A DNA stretch of 64,000 nt from the NCBI GenBank assembly GCA_036346205.1, contig JARFJB010000400.1, positions 3,542,501 through 3,606,500 on the forward strand, read 5' to 3'. Both the position numbers and the translations under genes were made by a program. Positions 1-12,430 of this stretch are shown here, in pieces (within the stretch, counting starts at the first letter, position 1; each line of letters begins with the position of its first letter). The stretch is from Vesta saturnalis (lineage: Eukaryota > Arthropoda > Insecta > Coleoptera > Lampyridae). Below the pieces are notes generated by a model. The model was given only the letters and a program-made list of their open reading frames with translations. It searched no databases and was not told where the DNA came from.

Positions 1-2
1 TT

Positions 3-426
3 ATTAATAGATTAACTAGAGAGAATTACCTCAATTTATTAGAAAATGAAATTAAAAATCATCTAAATGAACTCTCACAAAATATCCGAAATAACTTGTG
101 GTACCAACAAGATGGCGTCCCAGCACAGTATGCGCTTCCAGTTTTTAAATAATCGATACGAGAACCGTTGGATTGGTTGTGGAGGACCAGTTGGTTGGCC
201 ACCCAGGTTACCTGATATGTCACCACTGGACTTTTTTCTCGGGGGGTATGTAAAATCCCAGGGGTATATCGTTAAACGAACAATTATTGAAAATATGCAA
301 GAGAGAATTCGTACTTGCGTAAACGAAATTTCTCCCGAAATTGTCCTTCGATCTATAGGCTCCATTGGACGACGTTTCAATTTATGTATTGGAAAAGAAG
401 GTAAACATTTCGAGCTATTTTTGTAA
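3..426 (+). pseudogene. DD41D-type Tc1/mariner transposase, C-terminal fragment
   Basis: This is the tail of a Tc1/mariner-superfamily DDE transposase, which would cut and rejoin transposon ends. The reading starts in the frame of position 3, where WYQQDGVPAQYALPVFK carries the second catalytic Asp. It meets a stop near 150, and the same protein resumes in the frame of position 67 with NRWIGCGGPVGWP and then MSPLDFFLGGYV, which holds the third acidic residue. One frameshift therefore separates the two halves. The spacing and the WPPR-PD-SPLDFF block match three better copies in this window. The N-terminal DNA-binding part and first Asp lie outside the window or are lost. Family assignment is by motif. 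Confidence 0.7.

Positions 427-2648
<2,222 letters not shown>

Positions 2649-2708
<60 letters not shown>
2649..2708. repeat. (AT)n microsatellite
   Basis: A 60-bp uninterrupted AT dinucleotide tract. Confidence 0.95.
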
Positions 2709-2710
<2 letters not shown>

Positions 2711-3095
2711 TTTTACAGAATTACGTTTGTTAATTTCGGTAGCTCAAAATCGGTATTATTAAATTTATTGATTAAAGTTTAGTCAATTTATCCAAGCAAA
2801 CGTTTTTGAATAATTTTTTAAATGATGTTAGTTTAAAGGTATTTTCTGAAATATAAGCTTTTTTTAATTTGTGAGGAAAGTGTTCATTGAATATGAACGA
2901 ATTGGTGCGCTAATTTTTAAGTAAATTTATTGGTTGGGCGAAATTTAATCTGAGTAGATTTGCAGAATCAGTAACAATTAGGTGTCAGTAAGTGGAATAG
3001 GCAGTTTTATACGGTGGAACAACATGTGCTTTTCCCATCTTATATAGGCTATGATTTACCATTAGACTGTTTTAAGGTACCGATTTCCGGAAAGC
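2709..3095. other. no gene seen
   Basis: AT-rich spacer between the (AT)n tract and the foldback element. No motif recognised. Confidence 0.4.
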
Positions 3096-3781
3096 GACGT
3101 TCAGGCACGCTCCTTCAGGCGCGCACCATTAGGTGCGCGCTTTTCGACGCCGAGTCATTAGGCGTGAGCCATTTTAAGCGCGCAAACTTTTAGGCGCCGG
3201 AACATTAGGCGCGGGTACAATTAGGCGTCATGTGGATACGTTTCAGAATGGTGTGGACATGCAATGGGAAAATATGAGCGGTTTTTCAATAGTTTTATTT
3301 AGCTCGAAATGTATGTATGTATGTATGATAAAGGTTTTAATATAAAAACTAAGGCATATAACACACAAACTGCATTCTTTATTGGGAAAACTAAAAAAGC
3401 ATGGAATACAGTAATGTACCTACTTATAAATTAAAAAAATTATTTACATTTGGACTTTAGACTTAGGACTTTGGACTTTGGGCTTTGGACTTCGGACTTT
3501 GGACTTTGGACTTTGGACCTTTGATTTCATACGCTCATTAAGGGGGTTGAATAAAAAATGTAATCCGCCAGCTTGGAGAATATACATAACTCATACTCCC
3601 GCTTGATAATTACCAAACTACATTTCATAGGTAATGTTAGAATCATTCAAGTAGCGCCTAACTGTATCCGCGCCTAATGTTCCGGCGCCTAAAAGTTCGC
3701 ACGTCTAAAACAGCTCGCGCCTAATGACTGCGTCTAAAAGCGCGCCTAACGGTGCGCGCCTAAAGAGGCGGCCTAAACGTC
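3096..3781. mobile_element. Foldback element with iterated TTAGGCGC-type inverted repeats
   Basis: Two inverted arms, about 3096-3229 and 3653-3781, are reverse complements with moderate divergence. Each arm is made of roughly eight short units built on AGGCGC or AGACGC, separated by 8-11 bases (TTAGGCGCG, TTTTAGGCGCCGGAACA and variants). The arms are GC-rich in an otherwise AT-rich window. The 420-bp middle carries no ORF but holds a TTGGACT minisatellite. The structure fits a non-autonomous DNA transposon or foldback repeat. I see no clear target duplication, so the outer limits are approximate and the family is unknown. Confidence 0.75.
3450..3519. repeat. TTGGACT heptamer minisatellite
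   Basis: About ten imperfect copies of a 7-bp unit (ggactttgga phase), lying inside the foldback element. Confidence 0.85.
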
Positions 3782-3789
3782 CTAGACCG

Positions 3790-4454
3790 ACATATTTCAC
3801 AATTGCTTTAAAATAATTAGTTAATTATTATTAATTATGGTAACTTTTATATTTTTAAATGATTGGGTTTTCTTTAAGAAAACATGTTCAGTTTTTTGTT
3901 TGGTTCAACTTTATGTATCTCCACTTTTATTTATTACATGTGATCGATCCAAGTTTTTGTTTTCTTTTTTATATATGAGAAGGTATTATTTCAAATTCGC
4001 AATTAAATTTTTTAAAAAGACTAAATTTTGCGATCCTATCTATAGAACACGGGAAATAAAGCTTTTTCTAGAGAAACTTTATATTAAGAAGATAAATATT
4101 GAGTAATACGCTCTAAAACCACGTACACGTAAACTTTTTTATTTAATATTTCGTATTCTACCAATTACTTCTCAGTTAAGGTCCGTGATTAGAATAGTTC
4201 AATAATTAAAAATAGTGTTAACCCGGTATATAGTAATCATAGGTCTGCGTATACAATTAAATGCGTAAGTTTAAAAATATCGATTATTTCTAACATAGTA
4301 AAAATTTTAGTTCGGTTGCCTATTTTCACAGTTTTTGCTTTTATAGCGCCATATTTCGGAAGCGGACTCTGCTCCCACCATCAGTGTTACTCTTGAAAAG
4401 GACTGATTCCGCAATTGAGCCGAATTCATTTACTACAATTTTTTCCCAAGTACT
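3790..4454. other. no gene seen
   Basis: AT-rich. An 89-codon open frame at 3837-4106 is Phe/Lys-rich, matches nothing I know and looks like chance. Confidence 0.5.
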
Positions 4455-4526
4455 TGACTACGGTCAGATTCGAACTTGGTACATTTACAAGTCTGACAAT
4501 TTAACCGCTGAGCCACTGAGTAATCC
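4455..4526 (-). repeat. tRNA-like sequence (SINE head or tRNA pseudogene)
   Basis: On the minus strand, TGGCTCAGCGGTTAAATTG (4497-4515) resembles an internal A box and AAGTTCGAATCTGACC (near 4461-4478) resembles a B box, at tRNA-like spacing. The acceptor stem does not pair well, so I read it as a pol III-type repeat head rather than a working tRNA. Confidence 0.5.
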
Positions 4527-4599
4527 AATTTGTATTTTCACAATACCCTCTTGTTAACAAATTATATTCATATTTTTTTTTCTATCGAATCGAGCTCAT

Positions 4600-4660
4600 A
4601 ACCTCGGTAGCTCAGTTGGTAGAGCACTCGTCTAGTGAATGAGAGGGCATGGTTGGGGAA
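4600..4660 (+). repeat. tRNA-Thr-like 5' half (pseudo-tRNA or SINE head)
   Basis: GGTAGCTCAGTTGGTAGAGC forms a standard D arm and A box. The next segment folds as an anticodon stem CTCGT/ATGAG around loop CTAGTGA, giving anticodon AGT. The expected T arm is eroded (GGTTGGGGAATC in place of a GGTTCGAATCC-type box), so this is a broken copy. Confidence 0.55.
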
Positions 4661-4690
4661 TCTTTTCATGTATATAAAATTTTCAATTAC

Positions 4691-4693
<3 letters not shown>

Positions 4694-4736
<43 letters not shown>

Positions 4737-4740
4737 CATA
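4694..4740. repeat. (TA)n-(CA)n compound microsatellite
   Basis: About 33 bp of TA followed by CACACACACA. Confidence 0.9.
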
Positions 4741-4743
4741 TAT

Positions 4744-4904
4744 TGTTACATTGTTCTTCCGGGTGTTGATTTGCATATCACTTTTAGTCTCAATGAGACT
4801 TTCTATTACCTCGACAAAGTCACATTTGTCGAAAAGGTGAGGTAATAGAAAGTCTCATTGAATCTCAAACTGGTACGCGGATGAGCACCCAAACAATGTA
4901 ACAC
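4744..4904. mobile_element. Hairpin MITE with nested inverted repeats
   Basis: An outer inverted pair (about 4744-4765 and 4888-4904) has TTACATTGTT and GGGTG against CACCC and ACAATGTAA. A perfect 22-bp inner pair lies at 4791-4812 and 4839-4860. The loop itself contains GACAAA/TTTGTC. The whole 160 bp would fold into one long hairpin. No coding capacity. Confidence 0.75.
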
Positions 4905-5257
4905 ACACGCACGCACGCACGCACACACACAAACACAGTCGAGTACGCAAACACACACGCAAACACGTATGCACCCACACACGCACAAAAACACACACTC
5001 AAGCTCGTACACACCGACACACGCGCAAGCTAGCGCGGACACAATAAACACATAAACACACACGCCCAACCCCACTCACGCGCAGGCGCATATGCAGGCA
5101 CGCACACATTATGCTTACGCACCTACGCACGAACCTACACACACATGCGCACGGACACAAAGGCATACGCTCACGCACACGTACAAGCACGATCACGTGC
5201 AGACAGCAAAGCAATCAAAACACTCGCGCACGTTCCTACATATACACATTACTCACA

Positions 5258-5305
<48 letters not shown>

Positions 5306-5415
5306 TACAGTCACGCGCCCAATCATGCTCAGTAGCACGCGCGAACTCACACACGCACGCACGCGTACACACATACACATAAACACGTACCCACAACCAC
5401 GCCCCTCCCCCCCCC
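4905..5415. repeat. AC-rich microsatellite block
   Basis: About 500 bp of degenerate CA, CACG and CACAC repeats, including a pure (AC)n run at about 5256-5301. All His/Thr/Cys/Val-rich open frames on either strand here are repeat artefacts. Confidence 0.95.
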
Positions 5416-5590
5416 ACTCACACACAACACTGTTATTTTTTCATGGTTGGCCAAATTTTGTTTAATACTTTACTAATGAAATGGGCATATTTGTGGTTTT
5501 TGGTAAATATCTTGATAACTGCAAAGAATTTTAAATACTTATAATACAAAAAATATTTGTATTTAAATTCTACATTAGATAGTGAAATAA

Positions 5591-5937
5591 TATACAAGGT
5601 GATTCATTTGAAAACCTTAAGAAACACTGGTTTGAAAGTTGTATAAAATAATAAAAAAACTATTTAATGACAAAGTATCGTTAGAATTGTTGTATTGAAG
5701 TTCACTATGTAGCTTGGACAAAAAAGATCTAAGACCGTTTATTTAATATTTTTTTTCCAGGCGTGCAGAACGATTTTTTATTGCTTTTAATTTATTACTC
5801 CTAAACTACTAAAGAAAATTAAATAAAATGTTGGGAAATAAGAGATAACACAAAAAATAATTAAAATGTGCAGAAAAATACAGTACCATTAAAAAATCCA
5901 TTTTATGTCATCATACTTTTTTGGGCCACCCTGTATA
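5591..5937. mobile_element. MITE with Tc1/mariner-like ends
   Basis: The left end TATACAAGGTGATTC and the right end GGCCACCCTGTATAT are imperfect inverted repeats of the ACAGGGTG type seen in the DD41D elements of this window. The 350 bp between them is non-coding. The family link rests only on the terminal motif. Confidence 0.5.
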
Positions 5938-6369
5938 TGCGAAAATACTTTCCCGAAATACACTATAGGTCGGAGTTCGAACGAAATTCCTAACTTAATT
6001 GGTATAGGAGCTATGGATACCTGACGCACGACTACAGGGCCCTGCACGAACACTTTTCAAATACATAATCTTCTTCACGAAGGATGTGAAAAATACTGTA
6101 GGCAAAAATAAATAAAAAGCAATTGTGAGTCTAATTCAGTTAAGAGACAATTTATGTTTTGTTATAAATGTAAACGCCATGAATTAATTTAAACTAAGTA
6201 TTTCAGAGTACCTCATAGGCCTAACAGATGCATCACACGCAACTATTTGCTAATTTTCAAGGTATTCTTTTGTGGATAGGCATATTGAATTACGTTAGAC
6301 ACGTCTGAAACAACCGAAAAGGTTTGTATCAAGTAGGCTAACTTAGGCCAACACTGTCTACCTGCTATT
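5938..6369. other. no gene seen
   Basis: Anonymous sequence before the LINE remnant. No motif recognised. Confidence 0.4.
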
Positions 6370-9300
6370 TCTTACGGATCTATTATGATTGCCTCGGATA
6401 CGCGAGACGGCAATGGTTAAACAGATAGGTCGTGTTGTTAACGACCGCTTGACTACGGAATGACTAGTTGGTATGTATGGGATATAAAATTACTGAAAAT
6501 CAGCTCGATACTTTGTATGTATTAGAGACAATACACAGCGAAAAACCGAAAAGGTGTGTCAACAGTATTAATCAGTATCCCTCCGGTAATGTGTATTGCA
6601 ATGAAAGCACAATTTCAAAGGATTGTGTTACACACCAGTAAATGGGAAGAACGGCCAAGGATGTGAAGATCTCGAAAACAATATAAAGAACGCATTCAGG
6701 TCAAGTAAAAGAGATTTTATTGAGATATTTGAGTTGAGGGTGGATGTACAGAGAGAACATACGGAACGGGTTTAGGAAAATTTGTAGATTCAAGAGTAGA
6801 TGAGAATGGCGAACGTCTAATAAATATTTGTGTTTGTATCTAATGCATGGTTTTACGATGCAACTGTCCATATGTATACATGGCCTAGAGGTAAATATAA
6901 AAGCATGGTTAATTTCATCGTTTATAATGAGGTACGTCAGGAATTAAAATAGAAAAACTGGTAGCTGACAATGCGAGAATAAAGTATCCAGAAGCTTTCA
7001 GCGAAGATTTTAGTGTGTGTCAAGTGATATGGATATGGAACGGTGACCTTGAAAATGCAAGGATGTACTTGAAAGACACTGCTGTCAATTGTGCTGCACC
7101 GATATGAGGAACGACCTGAAATAGCTCTTGGGCGCAAATCTGTAGAAAATGCAGCTTCTAAGATAAAAGGCGCGTGCATGGCACTTATTGCTGTCAGAAA
7201 AAGCATACATATGAAATATACACATTAATTGAAAAGGAACGAAGCGAACGAGGCAGTACAGATGAGTAAATAAGAATTAAGAACAACAGAAGCTGACAAA
7301 CTGCGAAACGATTTTGAGGTAAATCAGAAACCTAGAAGTGGGTAAGAAATGCATAACTTGGTGCAAGCAGGATATATACTACAGGCAAGATAGTATGTGA
7401 TGAGTACGGATTGGGGAAATTTTGGGAACGATATTGAATTGAATAAGGTAATGTACAAAACTTGAACTGCAGGTGAGGAGGTGAAATGCTGAAATATGAG
7501 GAAAGGTTGTGTGAATTAATTTAATGCATATACACCAAGCGTGAAAAAATACCGACCGATTGAAACGGTGTCTAAAGGTAAGAGGGGAATAGTGATTGTA
7601 AGGTATTTAGAAGAGTGTTGATTGATATGGTAGGTACAATAACACAATGTAAGATTTGGGATGTTCAAGGTGGCTTCAAGCCAGGAATGGTTGGAAAGTG
7701 TTTAAATATAAAGAAGAAGCTGTACTGTGAGTATGTGCACTTAAGAGTACTTTAAAATAGAGAAGGTAGTGCGGAAAGCCTATGTAACGTATTAATTTAT
7801 AAATTTATATATTCATGCAAATGGTTTAACGGTTAGTGGTGTAATGTACGAGTTATGGTATATGCTGATGATATAGTTTTACTAATTGAAAATGCAAAGG
7901 AACTGCAACCAATACTAAGGAAACTTGAATTCTGTGAGAGTATGGGTCTAAAGGTATGCAAGGGCAAAATAAAAGTGGTAGTACGAGGGTTGCTCTATAT
8001 GTACCCGGAATAATAAATGGAAACATTAAAAATAGTTTTATTGTTTTTTTAAATATTCTGCGTGATAATCAATTCGTTTGTGCATACGTTTGAACCAATT
8101 TCCGTCGCACTTTTTTCTATTCTTCTTCTGACGTAGAACAACGTGACCACGTAATTTATTCTTTAGGGACGGGAACAAAAAGAAATTGTTTGGGTTGACG
8201 TGTGCAAGCTTGCATTGTGATGATGCACAGTGATTCTGCGTCGTTAGCTTTTTTTCTGATTTTTTCAATGAATTGTGGGAAAACATATAGTGGTGTACTG
8301 ACTGTTCTACCATTCTCCAGTGGTACTGTAGCCACATACCAATTTATTCCAAAGAAACAGGTGACCGTTTGATTCGAAGTACTTTTTGTGTGAAAGGTTT
8401 CGGCTGGGTTTGGCTCATGTTGAAAGATCCAAACAGTCGATTGCTGTTCACTTTCGGGCTCGTTCGCATAGATCCACCACCTGTGTAGACGTTATACATG
8501 GCTTTTGGCCTAACACGGTTGCATTTTTAATATGTTTTTACACCAATCGACACAAGCCTTTCATGTAGAATCGTGTGTATGCTGATCCTACAAATGCCCT
8601 TGGATGAGTGCACCTCGCGGTATATCACATGACGATCTTGCACGTGCACAAAATTAACTTTTTCAGCCACAACAGCTTTTCTAAATTCGTCTATGAGCGA
8701 ACGGCGGCAACGATTTAATCCATTAAACCAGGGATATACAGTTGTTTTCGATGGTGCTTCATCACCAAAAGTCGAAGAGAGTTGATCGATGCACTGTTGT
8801 TGAGTTAATCCACGTCTTCTATAGTAGAAAGTCATCGCCCGAAAATGTTACCGAGTCAACTCCATTTCTTCACCGACAAGAAACTTTCAATTCACAGAAC
8901 AGCACAACTCACGTTCGCAACACACATCATTTTAGGTACGTATAACCATAAAGAAAGGTCAAACTTTACGGTGTGTCAGATAGATATTGCCTAGCAATAC
9001 CAGTAATGCTAATTCTTGATACATATCGGGTAACCTATGTATTTAATGGCAAGTATGAAAAAGAGGGTTACCCGTGCATGATGAGATTTTAGAGTAAGTT
9101 GATAAGTTTGTGAATTTTGGTATAATGTTCACTACACAAGGTTGAATGGCTGGCAGGGAGGTTGAAAAAAAAGAAAAACCGAAAGTATGAGCATGGCTGC
9201 GAAACTAGTCTGTTTATCCCTCAGTACTACATGGAAGTGAGGCAGGTATGTCAGAAAAAATTACGAAAGTAAAATAAACGCTCTGGGTTGCAGACCCTAC

Positions 9301-9680
9301 GTGAATGGATAGTGAGGAATGAGTGGACAATGAATGAGTGTGACGTGGTAAGTACAATCTGTTTGATTTGGTCACATTGAGAGAATGAACGAGAAAACAT
9401 TGACCAAGCAAATATATGTAGATAAATTTAGGAGAGCAGTTCCTGAAAGGTGTGATTGATTGCAACATAAAGCGGGATTAACAAAAGGAAGATAAAGAGT
9501 TTTAAGAATTGAAAGGCGTGTCAAAACCAGTACATAAAACCTTACAGATACCGAAAGAAATATGTAAAGGTAGGACAATATGGAGAAAAATCATTCATGG
9601 TAAGTAAATATAAAAAGCCAAATACACTTTCTGCTTATTCCGTAAGGGGGAATAGTATTATGGGTATGTATGTATGTAAT
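6370..9680 (+). mobile_element. Degraded non-LTR retrotransposon (LINE), interrupted by a mariner
   Basis: Scattered in-frame blocks read as a LINE polyprotein in order on the plus strand. Near 6790-6950, ENGERLINICV and WPRGKYKSMVNFIVYNE fit the end of an apurinic-type endonuclease domain. Near 7610-7710, RVLIDMV and IWDVQGGFKPG fit a reverse transcriptase block. At 7840-7985, VMVYADDIVLLIENAKELQ is the RT active site (YADD). After the mariner, near 9080-9470, come FVNFGIMFT and NEKTLTKQIYVDKFRRAVPE, typical of a LINE C-terminus. The 3' end has an ATGT-type tandem tail at about 9662-9678. Frameshifts and stops throughout show it is dead. The 5' limit is uncertain. Confidence 0.7.
7986..8990 (-). 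pseudogene. mariner (DD34D-type) transposase pseudogene
   Basis: The minus-strand protein starts near 8835 (RRRGLTQQQCIDQLSSTFG, then GDEAPSKTTVYPWFN), which is the helix-turn-helix N-terminus of a mariner transposase. The DRHVIYREV and SIHTILHE blocks follow. After a frameshift come WIYANEPESEQQSTVW, then VHHHNASLHTSTQT, NNFFLFPSLKNKLRG and NWFKRMHKRIDYHAEY near 8040. All three catalytic positions are damaged: the TGDES block has lost its Asp by a small deletion, HHDN reads HHHN, and the third Asp reads Asn in NNFFLFPS after a deletion of roughly 25 residues. It sits inside the LINE just after the YADD block. The ends are poorly defined (GAGGGTTGCTCTATATG at the left). Confidence 0.8.
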
Positions 9681-10454
9681 AAGAAACCTTGACTATTAAA
9701 GCTTTAATAACATATCGGCGCTCCTATCACTGGAAGTTATTTAAAATTAAATATCAAATAAATTATCGTATGGACTCATATATAAGGGTAACAAAGCACT
9801 CGGATTTTTGGAACACTCGCATTCGGCTGCTTAATTCTCATATCATAATAGCCGTTATTATTGATTGTGTATTTACTAGATGATTGTCAAAATGTTTTGA
9901 AAGTAGACTGCACTTATTTTTCTGATTTTTATAAAAATGTTTGATAGCAACATTTCTCTACATTCTTTTAATACTAAAATTTTAATTTCTAAAAACGTTG
10001 CATATCAAACAACTATATTAAAGGTTAAGTTGAAGCATAAAATTGTTTATTAATATGCACTTTGAACGTTAATGTAAAATCAACTTTGAACTTTAACATT
10101 AGACGGTTACTAAGTAGCAACTAGTAGAGTTTAAGCTTTCACTTACTAATCGCATACATTCAAATTTTACCAGGAATACTTCCGTACAATCTTAACCTAG
10201 TAACACCTGTTATTCTACCTTCAGAAAAAAAAAATTGTAATCATCTGAGTCTACTATTTAATTTTCTATTAAAACTATGTTATCAAACCACGTAACAAAA
10301 GCTTAATGCAATAAATACCATATTTTCGTCTAATGTGACCTTAACATTTTACTATGACTCAAAAATTATTGATTAATTGCTTAATAAGCGTTCTAACTTT
10401 TGTAATTATATTGAAATGTCATCAAAAACAACCATATAATTGCATAAAAAATAA
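9681..10454. other. no gene seen
   Basis: AT-rich anonymous sequence between the LINE tail and the first piggyBac terminus. Confidence 0.5.
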
Positions 10455-10458
10455 TTAA

Positions 10459-10690
10459 CACTTTGGCTGCCATTAGGAACACCGGGGATCGTAACGAAAA
10501 GTTTATAATTGTGCCATTAGGATCACCGGTGATAGTTCGGTGTGATTTTCTTCCAGCATTACTGTAACGGTCGGCACGGGTAGCTACTTGACGTATCCTA
10601 TACGAATTCATGACCGGGATCATCAATTCGGGTAGCATACGTAAATTTCCTTATCCCATCCGGATTGGTGATTTACAAAAGCATGCAATA
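10459..10690 (+). mobile_element. piggyBac-like left terminal region
   Basis: TTAA at 10455-10458 is followed by CACTTTGGCTGCCA. The reverse complement of this 14-mer ends at 24359, next to TTAA at 24360-24363. The subterminal ATCACCGGTGAT near 10522-10535 is also present near 24146. An imperfect palindrome near 10617-10660 matches, in inverted orientation, the perfect palindrome at 19656-19699. I read this as the left end of the piggyBac element whose transposase starts near 20040, pushed 9.5 kb away by later insertions. A separate MITE with the same ends is the alternative. Confidence 0.55.
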
Positions 10691-10706
10691 GTATTTTACG
10701 TGATAA

Positions 10707-10812
10707 GTCCGGTAAAAACGATATTACGTACGAATAAGTAATTAATTCGCACGAGGCGAAGCCGAGTCCGAATTTTATTGCGCAATGAGTACGTAATATC
10801 TTTTCACCGGAC
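10707..10812. promoter_or_regulatory. 106-bp imperfect palindrome upstream of the recombinase gene
   Basis: Arms beginning GTCCGGT (10707) and ending ACCGGAC (10812) pair through an imperfect stem that includes the well-matched ATATTACGTAC against GTACGTAATAT. The centre is GGCGAAGCC at 10755-10763, a stem with a GAA loop. It lies about 230 bp before the ATG at 10995. The second recombinase copy has a similar palindrome with GCGAAGC near its centre about 200 bp upstream. It may be a recombination site, element end or promoter; function is inferred only. Confidence 0.6.
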
Positions 10813-10994
10813 GAATGACGTAACGTATTTTATTTCATACTGAAAATAAAATTTTAAATATTTAAAATAAGCCAATAATGTGGTCCAAACAATCAAACAT
10901 TCGCGCATTATAACAAAAAAACCGCTGGTTGGCATTATTTGAGTAGTTGCTAAGGTGACTTGTTTACATTTTTCAAACAGTTAAAAAGTTTAAA

Positions 10995-12289
10995 ATGAAC
11001 GAGAACGCAAAGCACCAGCATTCGGAACAAATTGCAAAAAAATGTAGACAAGCTACAGCCAAGCTTATTCCCGTAAAGTCGGAAGAGCGTTATAAAAAAG
11101 AATATGAAATGTTTAGTGAATGGCGACGACAACATAATGTAGAAAAAATTGATGAGGATGTTATGCTGGCGTATTTGTATGATTTAGTGAGTATTTTTTG
11201 GTATTTTAAGTATAAATTGTATTTGTAATGAAACTTTTTAAATTTTTAGTCTACAAAATATTGTGGTACTTCTTTGTGGAGCAAATATTCCATGGTGAAG
11301 TCGATATTGCTCGTGTTTGAGAATATTGACATTTCGAGATTCTCGAGGCTAAAATCATTTTTAAAACATAAAACAATTGGTATTCAGGCTAAACAAGCAA
11401 AAACACTCAGCCAAGAAGAAATTTATGAATTTCTAAGAAGTGCTCCTGATAAAGAATATCTCCTCACAAAAGTGAGTAAACATTTTTATGCATTGGGAAG
11501 CAAATTATTTAGGAATCGTTTTTTTATTTTTAGGTAGTTTCCATGATTGTAGTTGCTGGAGGCTGTCTCAGAGAACTGTACGAAATGTCTTTGAACGATA
11601 TAGAAATCACTGCTTCTCAAATGGTTATTACTATTCCTCAAACAAAAACTAATAGGCCGCGGGTATTTACAGTAATTAAAGAAGCACACAGAATTAAATT
11701 TTTGGAGCTATATCAAAAATATGTAAATTTACGTCCAAAAAATACTGAACATGGTAAGCTGTTTTTGGGCTACAGGCATGAACAGTGCATCAATCAAACA
11801 GGTGGAATTCGCACAATTGGTGGAGTGGCAAAACGTATCGCACAGTTTCTGGGTTTAGAAAACCCTGAAACTTATACTGGGCATACGCTCAGAAGAACAA
11901 GTTCTACGCTCCTTGCCAATTCGGGAGCAGATATTTCTGTACTTAAGCGATTTAGTGGATGGAAAAGCAGCACCATCGCAGAAAAATATGTTGAATATTC
12001 CCTTGGAGGGAAAAATAAAGTTGCTCGTATGATTCAAGGTGGAGAAAGTTCTGTTGAAGTTGTTACGAGACGACAAGAAGAAGCATCTTCTTCAGAAATT
12101 GTATCTGAATGCAATTCAAGCCCTGAATTCAATACATCCAGCTCCAAAGGCAATACTTGTATAAAGACTGATGTAATTGGCACTGATACTCGATCCACAA
12201 CAGTGTGTGATTGTGAGAAAATTCCTTCAATTCAAATTAATAGAAACGAAAGTTGTACCATTAATATTAATTTAAACATACCAAAATGA
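10995..12289 (+). CDS. Tyrosine recombinase (Crypton-like), three exons, apparently intact
   Basis: The predicted enzyme would cut and rejoin DNA through a phosphotyrosine link. Exons 10995-11186, 11250-11471 and 11534-12289 join in phase 0 into 389 codons without a stop. Both introns are GTGAGT...TTTTTAG, 63 and 62 bp. ATG at 10995 follows AAA and opens an N-terminal domain with YKKEYEMFSEWRRQHNV. In exon 3, GGCLREL supplies the first Arg (R151), TKTNRPRVFTV the beta-hairpin Lys (K176), HTLRR the HxxR pair (H255, R258), GW the next position (W281) and AEKYVEYS the nucleophile (Y290). The last 90 residues are Ser/Thr-rich and end in a short Asn/Ile block. Recombinase alone, without other ORFs, suggests a Crypton-type DNA transposon. 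It is related to the broken copy at 60410-61512. A domesticated recombinase-like gene is the alternative. Confidence 0.8.
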
Positions 12290-12430
12290 CCTTAACCCTT
12301 ATTTTTCAGTTGAATTTCACCTTAAGTTTTATTTTCAATTCAATTTTAATTCTGTATCTGTTTATTTTCTAAAAATTTGTTAATACATTTTTTCTGCAGT
12401 TGAATTGAGTACGGTAAAATTCCTAGTGTG

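Noticed and set aside
4806..5465. Several His/Thr- or Cys/Val-rich open frames
   Set aside because: All fall on the AC-rich microsatellite block and are low-complexity.
6937..7206. 89-codon minus-strand frame
   Set aside because: Antisense to the LINE endonuclease-RT relic; no motif of its own.
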